64,000 nucleotides of DNA from Heterohyrax brucei (Eukaryota > Chordata > Mammalia > Hyracoidea > Procaviidae), in contig CM053146.1 in NCBI GenBank assembly GCA_028571685.1, positions 26,943,431 through 27,007,430 on the forward strand, given 5' to 3'. Numbering within the stretch: position 1 is the first letter of the stretch; the number at the start of each line of letters is the position of its first letter. This document shows, piece by piece, positions 12,401-24,904 of this stretch. The notes beneath the pieces were generated by a model. The model did not search any database, had not been told where the DNA came from, and saw nothing but the letters and a program-made list of their open reading frames with translations. The translations under genes were made by a program, and so were the position numbers.

Positions 12401-12993
12401 GAAGTTCTAACACACAGCTTAGACAGACTTCAAAATCTGACAAACTAAGCACAAACCACAGAAGAGAAAATAGATAAATGGGAACTAGCCAGGCCAAGTG
12501 CCGTCAAGTTGGACTAAGAATTAAAAACTTTTGCTCATCCAAAGGCTTTATCAAGAGAGTTAAAGACTACCTACACAGTGGGGAATAATATTTGGAAACT
12601 ATATGTAGGACCAACATCTGATTGCCATAATCTACAAAGTACTGCACGATATCAACAACAAAAAGATAAATACCCCAATTAAGCAGTGCGTAAAAGAGAT
12701 GGGCACACACTTCACCAAAGAAGACATCCAGGCACCAAAAGACAATTGAGAAAATGCCCATGATCATTAGCTATTAGAGAAATCCAAATCAAAACTACAA
12801 TGAGATAACACCTCACCTCAGTAAGGTTAGCCATAATCCAAAAAAAAAAAAAAAAAAAAAGGAAAAGAAAAAATAACAAAAGCTGGAGAGGCTGCAGAGA
12901 AATTGGAATCCTCCTATCCTGCTGGTGGGATTGTGTACTGGCACAAGCTCTTTGGAAATCAATCTGGCACTTCTTTAAAAAGCTAGAAATAGA
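9465..12993 (+). pseudogene. L1C ORF2, broken and 3'-truncated
   Basis: The ATG at 9465 opens MTALN(M/T)YLSIITLNANG. The endonuclease keeps CLQETHL and GDFNIPLS but has lost the SDH block (reads RHRTTKTE). The reverse-transcriptase catalytic FADD motif is intact at 11544-11555, unlike L1D and L1F. Frameshifts split it into at least eight pieces. A run of 21 A lies inside the frame at 12840-12860. A 23-base SINE-tail fragment interrupts it at 12488-12510. The frame is cut at 12993 by L1D. Confidence 0.88.
12488..12510 (-). mobile_element. Ultra-short SINE-tail insertion in L1C ORF2
   Basis: GCCAGGCCAAGTGCCGTCAA... at this place is absent from the same ORF2 position in L1D (18548) and L1F (44142). 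It is flanked by GGAACTA (12481-12487) and GGACTA (12511-12516). Read on the minus strand it is ...TTGACGGCACTTGGCCTGGC, the last bases of the SINE-like tail also seen at 40118 and 40234. Confidence 0.65.
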
Positions 12994-13783
12994 AGGGGTG
13001 GAGTCAAGATAGCAGACTAAACACATGTCTCCCTAAATCCCTCTGGAAACCACGACCTGAATTCATAATTAAATGGAGCCTTCTGGACACCTAGTGAGCC
13101 CTAGGACACAGTGTAGGGCTGTTAACTGGGACTTTATACCACTAAACAGAAAATCTCCTCTCTTTTGAAATCCACTGCTCTTGGTCAGTGGTGGCTTTCT
13201 TGGACCAAAGGTAACTCTCCATTGTAACTTTTTTTCTCTGTCTTAGCTTATGGGTGGAGCTGGGACTTGACTAGCAGCTAATCTCAGATGCACAGCTTGT
13301 GGCGAAATTGCCACATTTTGAGAGCCTGCCTTTGGACTCTGTGCATCTAGGGACCTTTGGCCTCTCTTTCCACTTCCATCATTAAGTAGCCTATACCGAG
13401 GAAGGGATGAACTTGTGCAGGACTCCATCTTGTTCCACCGGGAGGAGGAGATACCCATATGGATGTTTCAGGTGGACCTAATTCATAGGCTGTGAGGCAG
13501 CACCTGCCCAGAAGAGAGTTCTTTTCTGTTAGAAAAGCAGTATTTTACATAGTGTCACCTACAGCTGTGGCTGGGCAGAAGAGCCCAGCAGGGCAGTAGC
13601 CTTTTTGTATTTTGAACTAGTTTATAGCAAGTGGGGTTCGATATACATTGGACCCCTATACACTGGAAAATCTGACTGACTTTGGAAGTTGTCAGATACC
13701 TTTCTACCTTTCATTTTAAGACAACCTAGAGAAATAACTGCAGTCCATTCTCACAGCACATCTCCTAGCCTCTGTTGACTCAC
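12994..13783 (+). promoter_or_regulatory. L1D 5' UTR
   Basis: Starts AGGGGTGGAGTCAAGATAGC; the YY1-like core at 13005-13013 has a G-to-A change. It aligns with the start of the L1F leader (38651) but is about 200 bases shorter, and lacks most of the module region seen in L1C. Confidence 0.7.
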
Positions 13784-14726
13784 ATGATGTCCAAAAAGCA
13801 AAAACTCTGGAGAAAGAAATCACCCATGGCTTCAGAAGGCCCACAAAAGAAACAACCAAAGAACATCCCGAATGAAGAAACCTTTCTGATACTATTGGAA
13901 GGTGAACACAAAACTATATATAGAGCCCTCCTAGACCTTGTAAAAAGGGAGCACAGCAAAATGAAAAATTAAGCAAGCTGTTCAATCTGATGGAACACCA
14001 GTACTCTGAAATCCAACAGATGAAGAACTAAATCAAAGACAGAGAAAATGCAAAGCCAAGAAAACAGAACAGAACAAATGGAAAATAGACTTACTGACTT
14101 GGAAGACAGAGATACTAACTCCAACAGCTATGAGGAGAAATCAGAAAAAAGAAACAAGAAAAATGAAGAAACTTGCATTAAGAAACTTGCAGGACTCTAT
14201 TAAAAGGAACAATCTATGATTAATTACAGTTTCTGAACAGGGCAAGACACCTGAGAACACGGATAGTATTGTTGCTGAGCTGCTGACAGAAAACTTCTCA
14301 GAAATTATGACAGGAGAGAATATAGATATCCAAGATGCATATTGAACACCACTCAATACATATTTCAAAATAAAGACTCCAAGACATATTATAATCAAAC
14401 TTAACAAAATGAAACATAAGCAGAAACTCTTAAAGGCAGCAAAACTCAAAGTAAAGCTAACACTCAGAGGGAAACCCTGCAGGCTTTTGTCCGATTTCTC
14501 AGCAGAAATGATGCTGGCACAGAGACAATGGGATGACACATTCAAAGCTTTGAAGGAGAAGAAATTCCAACCAAGAATTATATATCCTGCAAAACTATCT
14601 TTCAGATATGAAAATGAAATGAAGACATTCCCAGATAAACAGAAACTGAGAGACTTTGTGAAAACCAAACCAAAACTACAAGAAATACTGAAAGAATCTT
14701 TTGGCTTAGGAGAACAAAACCACTAG
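13784..14726 (+). pseudogene. L1D ORF1, broken by frameshifts
   Basis: Start at MMSKKQKLWRKKSPMASEG. The N-terminal piece to 13972 leads into the coiled coil. The C-terminal piece 14409-14726 is well preserved (KALKEKKFQPRIIYPAKLSF, then FPDKQKLRDFVKTKPKLQEI) and ends GLGEQNH-stop. The stop at 14724-14726 defines the end. About 314 codons in total, close to the usual ~300-340 for mammalian ORF1. Confidence 0.88.
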
Positions 14727-15153
14727 CTTTATATTTTAGAAGTAAATTCAGGACACATCATCCAAAAACCCACTTAGGCAAGGCTCCAAACTCAACCAAA
14801 GCTATAATAGTGAAAGAAATGATCCAGTGATCATATCAAAAAACTATGATGTCATCATATTAAAAAGAGGGATGTACTACAGTTATAGTTCTTCCAGATG
14901 GAGAAGAAGTTAATAAGACTGTTAGTATTTAAAATGTGGTTTGAACATAGTTTATTAAGGGGGAATCATAGGAACAGCTGTAAAGCACAATAAAGATGCA
15001 ACACATAAAATCAAGAAACATAGTACAGGAGTCTCAACAAACACAAAAACCAACGCCGAAAAAGTTGAAAAATCAACTCACAAAGAAGAAAGTCCCAGAG
15101 CAGATTAATAAGAACAACAGAGAAAATGTCAACACAAAAAAAACCAAATCATA

Positions 15154-18100
15154 ATGACAGCACAAAACACATACCTGTCAATAATTACATTGAATGTGAG
15201 TGGACTGAATGCTCCAGTAGAGAGACATTGAGTGACATCTTGGATCAAAAGACATGACCCATCTATAAGTTGCCTAAAAGAAACTCACCTTAGACATAAA
15301 GATACGAACCAACTGAAAAGTAAAGGATGGAAGAATATGTATCAAGCTAACAATACACAAAGAAGAGCAGGTGTGGCAATTCTAATCTCAGATAAAATAT
15401 ATTTTAATGTAAAACCCACCATCATGGAAAAGGATGGACATTATTTATTGCTGAAAGTCTCAATACACAAGCAGGATTTACAATATTAAATATTTATGCA
15501 TCTAATATTACAGCACCTACATACGTTGAAGAAACACTGACTACACTCAAAAATGAGATAGATCACTTCACAATAATAGTGGGAGATTTCAACACTCCAC
15601 TCTCAATATGGGACAGATTGTCTTAAAAAAAAACTCAGTAAAGACGCAGAAGATCTTATTGCCACAAGTAACCAACTAGACCTCACTGACATATTCAAAA
15701 CTTTCTATCCATCAGCAGACAACTATACCTTCTTCTCTAGTGCACATGGAACAGTCTCTGGAAGAGATCACGTGTTAGGACATAAAGCAGTTCTCAACAA
15801 AATCCATACCGCTGAATTAGTGCAAAGCATCTTGTCAGAACATAAAGCCTTGAAAGTCAAAATCAATAGCAGAAAAAACATAGATAGAAAGTGGAACTCA
15901 TGGAAACTGAACAACATCTTGCTCAAAAAGCCATGGGCTATAGAAGAAATCAAGGATGAAATAAAGAAATTTATGGATTCCAATAAGGTTCCCCCGGGAA
16001 CATGGCCCCGGCCCTGATGTTGCCTTTGCCCATAAATCGTAATGAAGGTCCACTCTTCAGACACGAGTGGATTGGGCTTGGCAATGCAGAGTGACCGTAT
16101 TGGAGGCACTTTATGGTTCTATGCATCTATAGGATATCATCCTGCTGACCTCTGGCTGGAGGAAGGAGAGTGGGTGGAGAGGAGGGGAAAGGAGACTGCT
16201 GGAAGGATGAGACATATATGAAGCAGAAAGGAATAGTGTGCTGTCCCCGTGCAGAGAGAGCATTGGAAGCTGCATATAGGTGGGCATGTAAAATTGTATG
16301 GGAATGTACATTTTCACTCAGTCATAATAAAATAATAATAATAATCTCAAAAATAAAAGAAGGACAACACTTCCTACCAGAAAATATGGGATGCAGCCAA
16401 AGGAGTCCTAGGAAGTCAATTTATTTCCATAAATGCACACATCTGTAAGGAAGAAAGAAACCAAACCAAAGAACTAACTCCACAACTTGAACAAATACAG
16501 AGAGAACAACCAAGGAACCCCTCAGGCACCAGAAGAAAACAGATCCTAAAGACTAGAGCAGAAGTAAATGAATTACAGAATAGAAGAAAAACTGAAACAA
16601 CTGAAAAGACTAAAAGCTGTTTTTCTGAAAAGATCAACAAAACCGACAACACTGGCTAAACCTACTAAAGAAAAACAGGAACGGAAACAAACAACCCAAA
16701 TAAGAAATGAGAACGGAGCTGTCACAACAGATCCATCAGAAATCCAAAATATCATAAAAGAATACTATGAAAGACTGTACTCTAACAAATTTGAAAACCT
16801 AGAGGAAATGGACAAATTCCTTGATTCATATCACCTACTAAAATTATCACAAGGTGAAGCAAAACAGCTTAATAAATCCATCACAAAATAAGAGATTGAA
16901 AAAGTCATCAAAAAACTGCCAACCAAAAAAAGCCTGGGCCCAGATGGCTTAATCACAGAATTCTATCATGCTTTTGCCAAGCCAGCCAAGTTTTTAGAGA
17001 GGAGTAATCTCCAATACTACTGAGACTATTTCACACATAAAAAGGGATGGAATACTCCCAAATTCATTCTATGAAGCCAGCATAACCCTAACACCAAAGC
17101 CAGGGAAAGATGCAACGAAAAAGGAGAACTACAGACTGATATCACTCATGAATCTAGACACAAAAATTTTCAACAAAATTCTTGCCAATAGAATACAACA
17201 ACACATCCAAAAAGTAATCCATCATGACCAAGCTGGATTCATACCAGGGATGCAAGGCTGGTTCAGCATCAGAAAAACAATTCATGTGATCAACCACATA
17301 AATAACACAGAAGACAAGAATCACCTGAATTTGTCTATTGATACAGGCATTTGATAAAGTCCAACACCCATTTGTGCTAAAAATTCTGAGCAAAGTAGGA
17401 ATAGATGGCCAATTCCTCAACTGACTACATCATCCTGAATGGAGAGAGACTGAAACAGTTTCCCTTAAGAACAGGTACTAGACAAGGAGGCCCACTCTCA
17501 CCTCTGCTATTCAACATTGTACTAGAGGTTGTATCATAGCAATTAGACAAGACCAAGGAATAAAGGGCATCTACATCAGCAAAGAAAAACTAAAAATCTT
17601 CCTATTTGCAGATGGTATGATTGTATACACAGAGAATCCTAAAGAATCCATAAGTAAACTACTCAAACTGGCATTTCAGTGAAGACTTGGGATACAAGAT
17701 AAACGTAAGTAAGTCAGCAGGATTCTTTTATACCAACAATGAGATTATTAAAAAATAAATCACTAAATCAATTTATTATAACCATTTACTATAACCCCTA
17801 AGAAGATAAAGTACCTAGGAATAAATCTTACCAGAGAAATAACAGAACTTTACAAAGAGAACTATAAGTCCTTTCTACAAGAAACTAAGAGAGACTTACA
17901 TAAATGAAGAAACCTACTCTAGTCATGGATAGGAAGACTTAACGTTGTGAAAATGTCTATTTTACCCAAAGCAATCTACTTACATAATGCAATCCAAATA
18001 CAAATCTCAGTGTCATTTTTTTTAATGAGATTGAGGAACAGATTACCAATTTTGTTTGCAAAGAGAAGAAACCCCAGATAAGTAAAGCACTACTCAGGAA

Positions 18101-19339
18101 GAAGAATACACTGGGAGGCCTTTCCTTACCTGACTTTAGAACCTATTACACTGTCACAGTAGTCAAAACAACTGGTACTGCTATAAAAAAAGACAGATAG
18201 ATCAATGGAACAGAGCTGAGACCCCAGAGATGATACCATGTTCCTATTAACAGCTGATAACCGAGAATGGCCCTAAGACATTAAACTGGGGTAAAAACAA
18301 TCTCTTCAACAAATGGTGCTGGCAATTTGGATTTCCGTCTGCAATAAATGGAAACAAGATCCATCTTACACCTTATACAAAAACCAATTCAAACTGGATA
18401 AAAGATCTAAATATCAAATCTAAAACAATAAAACTCATCCGAGAAAAATTAGGAACAGCAATGGAAATTTTAATACACAATGTAGACAGACTTCAAAGTC
18501 TGCCAAACAAACCACAATCAATAGAAGAGAAAATAGATAAATGGAATCTATTAAGAATCAATCACTTTTGCTCATCCAAAGACTTTATTTATAGAATGAA
18601 AAGGCCACCTACGAGCCTACAGAATGGAATAAATATTTGGCAACTCTATGTCAGACAGAGGCCTGATCTCCAGAATCTATAAGGTACTACAAAATACCAA
18701 TAAGAAAAAGATAAATCATCCAATTAAGCAATGGGCAAAGGAGATGGACAGACACTTCTCTGAAGAGGAGATCCAGGCAGCCAAAAAACACATGCAGACA
18801 TGCTCACAATCATTAGGTATCAGAGAAATTCAAATCAAAATGACAATGAGATACCATCTCACCCAAACAAGGTCAGCCAGGATCCAAAAAACACAAAACA
18901 ACAAATGTTGGAGAGACTGTGGAGAAACTGGAACTCTCCTACACTGTTGGTGGGGTGGTAAAATGGTGAAACCATTTTGGAAAGCAATCTGGGGCTTCCT
19001 TAAAGAGCTGGATATAGATATACCATTCGACCCAGTAACTTCATTGCTTGGAATATATCCTGCAGAATCAAGGCCATTCACACCAGCTGATATATGCATA
19101 CGAATGTTCATCACAGCACAGTCCACAGTAGCAAAAGATGGAATCAACCTAGATGCCCAACAACAGAGGAATGGATAGGAAAATTATGGTATATATATTC
19201 AATGGAACACTATGCTATGATAAAGAACAACAATGATTTTAGGAAACATCTCATAACCTGGTTTCAATTCAATGACATTACATTCAGTGAAAGTAGTCAG
19301 CAGCAAAAGGACAAATATTGTACAAGACCCTTACAATAA
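15154..19339 (+). pseudogene. L1D ORF2, broken and split by L1E
   Basis: The ATG at 15154 opens MTAQNTYLSIITLNVSGLNAPVERH-stop, then ...TSWIKRHDPS. The endonuclease keeps LKETHL and VGDFNTPLS; the SDH motif reads SEH. At 15987-16358 a separate L1 3' end is inserted. The RT catalytic FADD has become FADG (17605-17616), which would abolish activity. The C-terminal region is the longest open part (18648-19178, then 19094-19339), including a Cys-rich CWRDCGETGTLLHCWW segment. The end at 19339 (YCTRPLQ-stop) is chosen by homology with L1F. Confidence 0.9.
15987..16358 (+). mobile_element. L1E: 5'-truncated L1 3' UTR inside L1D ORF2
   Basis: The ORF2 sequence ...AAATTTATGGATTCCAATAAG stops and resumes at GGACAACACTTCCTACCAG. 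L1F is continuous across the same place (41927-41965). The 372-base insert is the end of an L1 3' UTR (GGCCCTGATGTTGCCTTTGCC through TTTTCACTCAGTCATAATAAAA) with an (AAT)n tail. It is same-strand with its host. Any target duplication is short and unclear. Confidence 0.9.
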
Positions 19340-20330
19340 GAACTTCAAAACAGACTCATGCATAGAAGAAAACACTCTTTGATGGCTGCAAGGGTAGGGA
19401 GAGAGAGACAGTAAGGAGGGGAGGGTTTAGATTAGATAGTTGATAGAAATTTTGTTGGGTGAAATCTGTGACAGCACACATTAGAAAGAAGATCAATATT
19501 AACTGAACTTCAACACAACATGAGTACTCCTTCCGTCTTAACCCAATATTGCAAGAACAGAGTTGCTGGGGTTGGGAGCTGAGGACCATGCTCTCAGGCT
19601 AAATCGAGGCCAATTCTTACAACTAGCATTTTGCTGAGAGAACCCTATGCATCCCACACTGGTAGGTGACATCTGGGGTCTTCAAACCTGCCAAGCTGCC
19701 ATCTGTGGGTACAGCAAATGGTCCCAACTCAGAAGGAATGGATGATCACCAAGGACCAAAATGACATGAAAGGAGGAGAACAAAGAAGACAGAGAGATCC
19801 GTTTGAATGGGTAACTACATTGACCTGTGACTGGAAGAACCAGATGGTGCCTGGCTGCCACAACTGATAGCCATGACGGAGCTCACAAAGTTGAGTCTCA
19901 CTGGCAACAGAAGAATAAAAAGGGGTGCACCTTGAGATCTTCACTAAAAGACTGCAACTGATGGCCCAGGGACTTCGAGGTTTTCCTGGGAGCAGGGCCC
20001 CTGGCGCTGATGCTGCCCTTGTTCATGAATCATAATGGAGGTCAATGCTACGGACAGTAATGGATTGCACTTGGTGACACAGTGTGATCATATCATGTGT
20101 GCACTTTGTGATTTTATGCATCAATAGGATTTTGTCCTGCTGACCTCTTACTGGAGAAAGGGGAGTGGGTGGAGAGGTAGGCATAGGAGATTGTTGGGAG
20201 GATAGGACATGTATGGAGCAGAGAGGAAGGTGTCCTGTCACCGGGCAGGGAGAGCTCTGGGAGCTACATATAGGTGGACATACAAATTTATATGGGAATG
20301 TACGTTTTCATTCAATCATAAAAAAACAGA
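19340..20330 (+). other. L1D 3' UTR with G-rich polypurine tract
   Basis: About 1 kb long, closely matching 44931-45913 of L1F. A purine tract at 19388-19430 holds several G3-4 runs, a potential G-quadruplex, as is known for the 3' UTR of primate L1. It ends at the CATTCAATCATAAAAAAAC tail. Confidence 0.8.
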
Positions 20331-20626
20331 CAGACAGATGTATCTACTGAAACCAGTGTTCATTCGCAGTTACTATGTATGGGGAGAGAAACAAGGGTTC
20401 ATTCATAGACTGTAGTCACTTTTTACTTATAGTCATAGAAAAGATAACATCATCAAATACGAGAGAAGTGTGCACAGCTTAGCTATGATAACTAATGGCA
20501 TTAGAATGCATGCACACACACACAGACACACACACAAAACCAAAAGATGAATGCTATATTATACATAATTCTGCGACAGCAACAATCGAAATACATGTTT
20601 CTGTTGTTATGTATACATACATATAC
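20331..20626. other. Unassigned sequence with short CA repeat
   Basis: No repeat family recognised except an interrupted (CA)n at about 20510-20537. If L1C had simply been split by L1D, its missing 3' end would be expected here, and it is not. Confidence 0.5.
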
Positions 20627-20775
20627 CCAAACCAAATCCATTACAGTTGACTATTCCTACTCATAATGCCTTATAGGGCAGGATAGAACTGCCACATAGA
20701 GTTTTCAAGGAGGACCTAGTGGATTTGTGCTGCCAACCCTTTGTTGAGTAGCACTTAACCACTATGCCACACATG
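20627..20775 (-). mobile_element. AfroSINE
   Basis: Plus-strand reading AACCAAATCCATTACAGTTGAC, GGGCAGGATAGAACTGCC, GCTGCCAACCCTTTG and CACTTAACCACTATGCCAC gives tail-to-head order of a minus copy. Confidence 0.88.
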
Positions 20776-20849
20776 TGTCTGTGTGTATTTCTGTATAATA
20801 AAACAAATAAAGATTACAGAAACCAACACTTCTTAGATATAACCAATCA

Positions 20850-21612
20850 CATCACAGGGCTAATTTTCTTTAAGATTTAAGGACATAGTCTCTTGAGACA
20901 ACTTGGCCAATTGGCCTAATATATTTTGTAAAGTTGATTTTCTACATCTTAGTTCAAAGAATAGAATCTGGGATCTTAAAAATTTACAAGCGGCCATCTA
21001 AGATACATCTATTGTTCTGTACCCATCTGGAGTAAAAGAAAAAAATGAAACCCAAGACTCAGTCTGTAGGACTAACTGCCTACACAAACCATGGCGTCCT
21101 TTACCCTGGATGAGAAGGAACAGTAGAATGTGTGCAGTGATCATTACTAAATGTTATGATCGGGATGACAATAAATGGATCCTGACAGAATGGGAGAAAA
21201 TTGTGGATCAGAACTTCGTATTTCAAAAAATCTAGATTTACTCAATCTGATGAGATCAGAGGAATCCCCCAGACTACTAGCCTGAGATATTTCTTCAGCC
21301 TTGAACTGAAACTATCTACACAAGTCATCCTTTAAGTACCAGGTTAGCTTGTAAAATAATGAATAGCACCCTTTAGTGCTGTGCTCTTAAAAAAAATTTC
21401 CATAAGATCAAATGTTCTAAAAAATAGACAGAAGGTTGGGGGGCTGTGAAACAAGATAAATAGGAACAGAACAACTAGAATGGGAAAATGAGTGTTGACA
21501 GAATTTGAAGAATGTAAACTGTCATTTAACGATATGTACAGAAATTGCTGAATGAAAACCTGCTTTACTTGTATACTTTCAGCAAAATCCAATAAAATAC
21601 TTAAAAAAGAGA
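20850..21612 (+). mobile_element. L1 3' UTR of a different, older subfamily
   Basis: Contains GGGATCTTAAAAATTTACAAGCGGCCATCTAAGATACATC-type sequence (20970-21010). I recall this as typical of afrotherian L1 3' UTRs of a lineage distinct from L1D/L1F. It is followed by AATGGATCCTGACAGAATGGGAG, and ends AATCCAATAAAATACTTAAAAAAG (21588-21612). No ORF2 portion is attached, so it is a 5'-truncated copy. Confidence 0.65.
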
Positions 21613-23493
21613 AACACTTTCTTCATGTCTGAAAAGTGCCAGTGTTTGTCATAATAATCCTAATCAATATCTAAATGTTGCAATGATCTAATTACTCCCT
21701 TATTTGTTATCATTTTCTTCTAAAAAATGTTGAATTCCCCAGAGTAATTATTACCCCTTGGAAGAGTGTCAGATGGACAGATTTGATTAAAAGGTAGGCT
21801 GACATCAACTAAGTGCTGAATTAATTTTTTGCCCTAAATATGAGACAAAATGATTCTAATCAGCTTCTAATGTAAACATGGTAACCGAGATTTCATATTT
21901 TGAGTCCAACTTACCAGCAATTTGCAGAATTTTAAAGCAACACTGTTTTTCTTGGCTTGAGAACAAAAGAAATCCTAGAGGTATAGACCTTAAAATTATA
22001 ACAATTAGATTTAAAGCAGTTGGCACTGAAGCACAAACTCATTGTGCATCTGTTGCTCAGAAAGTGACTATATTCACTGAACCCAAACTGAACATTTGCC
22101 GATAAAAGCTTAACTATGATGGAATTTCTTCTCCTCTCCTCGCTCTTCTGTTTTTTGTTTAAGTATTTACATTTCTGGACAAAACACTTTCTATTACATA
22201 ATCATCTTTTCTGAATTCCCAAGCAACATGAGAAGACTCACTGCAGAAAATAAAAAAAAAAAAATAGTAATTTTATAAAAAAATCTCTTATTCTATGACA
22301 GAATAAAAGTAAGTGATAAAAACTAAGGAGATAATCACAGACGTCATCTGAATCATGATTTTGGAAAATTCACACACCTAGGAAATGACAATCATTGAAT
22401 ACTAATGTGTTTCAAAAGAGGAATTAAAGGGTTTCTGCCTATCTTAGTGTTCAAAAAAACTTTATTCTAGTACAACTTAAGTTATTTTCCGATGATAAGA
22501 ATCAGAGAGAGAGCTTTGATTAAAAAATGAAATCTCAGTGTTCACCAAATGCTTCATAATTTAAAACTAAGTTCAGTAAAAATACATGCTGCTATGATAT
22601 TTCAAAAGTTATTGACTGAAACCCAAGAAAGAAAATGTTATCTCTAGGTAAACTGGCTTTGGGAAAATGGGGATCGTTGTTGTCTAGCTTGAGATTATGC
22701 CATCTATGAATACCTGTTTCTATGATTACAGATGACCAATATATAGATCTGATGTAAGTTTTCTGTTGTATTTATTTTGTGCAGCTGTTTCCTAGCTATA
22801 GATGATCTCACCAGCAGATGAGATCGATTAGTTTCTTGTAGTGAGAATGTTCCAACTGGAGTCTAAGAAATTCAGATATTCGTGGAGCTACTTCGATGAT
22901 AATCTCTTTAAGTGGCATTGAGAATCCAACCAGAACAAGATCTATCGTGAAGAAAGTTTGATATCTAATGATGTTTTATTTATTATAAGAAGATAAATGC
23001 ACCATTTATGCTATTAGTTTTCATCTTCTAAACTAAGTATCATTAGATTCCTATCCACTCAGTCAGCACAGATCATTTTATTAAATTTTGTATTGGAGAC
23101 AAAGCATCTCTGCTTTGAGGTATCTTGGACACAGTGTGACACACAAGGAAGAGGTTCAATCTCCCTCATTTTATTGTTTCTAGAAATTTAAATTCTAATT
23201 GTTGGACATACTTTTCAAGGAAAAAAAAAGAAACCCTTATGTAGAGTTACAGAGTTCTGTCCGAGTTTTCATGTGTGGAAAATCAGTGGCAAATATCAGA
23301 AGGGAAATTGCTGGGGCATTTATTAAGAGAGATTTAAGAGAACCATGTAAGTACACTTTTTGAAAGGTTAATGTATCACTCAGCTCCAGGAGCATTATTC
23401 ATATTTAGACCTATGTAAATGGTATCTTCTGTGTTCCTGTGATATTATCACTGAGTAGTCACTAAATTCTGGAAGCAAAAAATTACACTTTCA
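21613..23493. other. Unassigned, probably unique sequence
   Basis: A 1.9-kb AT-rich region without a recognisable repeat or exon. The longest frames are about 75 codons and look random. Short A-runs occur near 22250 and 23220. Confidence 0.5.
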
Positions 23494-23680
23494 TGGGGTT
23501 GGAGTTCCTTCCCCTAGTTGCACAATAATGAGTTCAGCTGCTCACCAAAGGTTGGTAGTTCCAATCCACCAGCAACTCCTTGGAAACCCTGTGGGGCAGT
23601 TCTACGCTCTCCTATAGGGCTACTGAGTCAAAATTGGCTTGATGGTGATAGGTTGGTTATTTTGGTTTGGAGTTGCTATA
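23494..23680 (+). mobile_element. AfroSINE
   Basis: Head CCCCTAGTTGCACAATAATG, B-box-like GGTTGGTAGTTCCAATCCACC, body TTGGAAACCCTGTGGGGCAG, tail TTGGCTTGATGGTGATAGG. The head is poor, the body good. Confidence 0.85.
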
Positions 23681-23837
23681 AAAATATACAGATACCAAGA
23701 AAAAAAAAATATTCTAGTTATACACTAAATAGGAGAGGTCAGTGAAAATGAGATGAATTGACACATTTAGCCAAAACAATAAATTCAGATCTATGAACAA
23801 TTTTGAAGATGGCACAAGACTGGGAAACAATTTATTT

Positions 23838-23900
23838 TGTTATGTATCAGGGCATCATGAGTTGGTGCTAAATAGACAGCAATTAACAACATCAATCTTC
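23838..23900 (+). repeat. Isolated SINE/RTE 3' tail
   Basis: TATCAGGGCATCATGAGTTGG followed by AGACAGCAATTAACAACATC resembles the last ~60 bases of RTE or AfroSINE (GGTCRCTATGAGT... then AACAACAAC). No body precedes it. Confidence 0.5.
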
Positions 23901-24079
23901 TCATTACACGTTCACCTTAAATTTCAGAAATGATTCCTCATGAAGTTCCTTTTGTATTTTCAAACGATTGACAGTAGATACAGACATATTGAGTAAAACA
24001 AACATTTGAACATGAGCCATGGTGTGGCTGCTTTTAGGAGTTAGTTCCATCTAAAAGTGACTCTGTGAACAACAAAATT

Positions 24080-24441
24080 TTGGTATCAGAGTTCTGATGG
24101 CTTCATAGAATGAATTCAGGAGTATTCCAACATTTTCTATGCTCTGGAATGTCTTTAAGTAACAGTGGTGTTAACTGTTCTCTGAATGTTTGGTAGAATT
24201 CTCCAGTGAAGCTGTCCAGGCCAGGGTGTTTTTAATGTTGTTACCTTGATATTATTTTTTTCCATCTTTTGAGTTTTAGTTTGTTTCTGTCTTTTAGTCT
24301 AAGGTATGTCTCCTGTAGGCAATATATAGGTAGGTGTGGGTTATTTTTGTCCAATCTGTCACTCTTTGTTTCTTTATAGGTGCATTTTTGTCCATTTACA
24401 TTCAGCATAATTATTAATGGGTATGGGTTCAGTGTTGTCAT
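24080..24441 (-). pseudogene. L1G ORF2 remnant
   Basis: The ATG at 24441 opens MTTLNPYPLIIMLNVNGQKC, homologous to the N-terminus of the other ORF2 copies. The endonuclease Glu motif is seen as CLQETYLRLKDRNKLK. At about 24240 the reading jumps about 1.5 kb downstream in the element, to the loop before the RT domain. The endonuclease core and most of the RT are therefore missing. Confidence 0.8.
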
Positions 24442-24904
24442 TTTGATGTCTTGTGTGTGAGTGTGTGTGTATACTGTAGACAATTCCTTTGTTCCCTTTA
24501 ATTTTATGTGCTGAGTCTTTTTTAATTAAGTTGTTTCTTTAGTCTTTCTCAATGTTTGTGGTTTTGTATTTGCTGAGACTTTATGATTTTCATGTTTGTT
24601 ATTCTGACGGGTAACACTGACAGTTTCCTTTATGGTTAACTCAATATTTATCCCTAGTTTTCTAAATTTAAACCAGTCTTTGCTTTGTTTGCATGGATTT
24701 AACTTTGTTTCCAGAAGGAAGATCTGACTACATTTTCTTTGGGGTCCTTCTTTCTTGTTGTAATGTTTACATAATTATATCTCTGCTTCTTTATTTTCAT
24801 TATTATGTCTATGATTTATTTCTGTGATTCTTCTATTTGGGATGATATCTAGCTACTGTGTTCTGTAGTCTGGGCTTGGATTGTTACTTGGTGTTCTGAT
24901 TTTC

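Larger units (their letters stand above)
6841..12993 (+). mobile_element. L1C: older L1, 5' end intact, 3' end missing
   Basis: Runs 5' UTR, ORF1, spacer, ORF2 in plus orientation. It is clearly more diverged than L1D and L1F (more stops, lost ATG contexts). It ends abruptly at about 12993 in the C-terminal part of ORF2 (GCACTTCTTTAAAAAGCTAG), exactly where the 5' UTR of L1D begins. Its last ORF2 codons, 3' UTR and tail are absent, also beyond the far end of L1D (20331 onward). Confidence 0.92.
12994..20330 (+). mobile_element. L1D: near-complete L1
   Basis: Structurally complete: 5' UTR 12994-13783, ORF1 13784-14726, spacer, ORF2 15154-19339, 3' UTR to an A-rich end at about 20330. Subtracting the inserted L1E gives about 6.97 kb. 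Both ORFs are broken. I find no convincing target duplication around it, consistent with the abnormal junction to L1C at its 5' side. Confidence 0.94.

Noticed and set aside
14141..14668. 175-codon minus-strand open frame
   Set aside because: It is exactly antisense to L1D ORF1; equivalent antisense frames occur over the ORF1 of other copies (for example 8655-8918), so it reflects ORF1 codon content.
18648..19178. 176-codon open frame as a possible gene
   Set aside because: It is the C-terminal part of L1D ORF2, not an independent gene.
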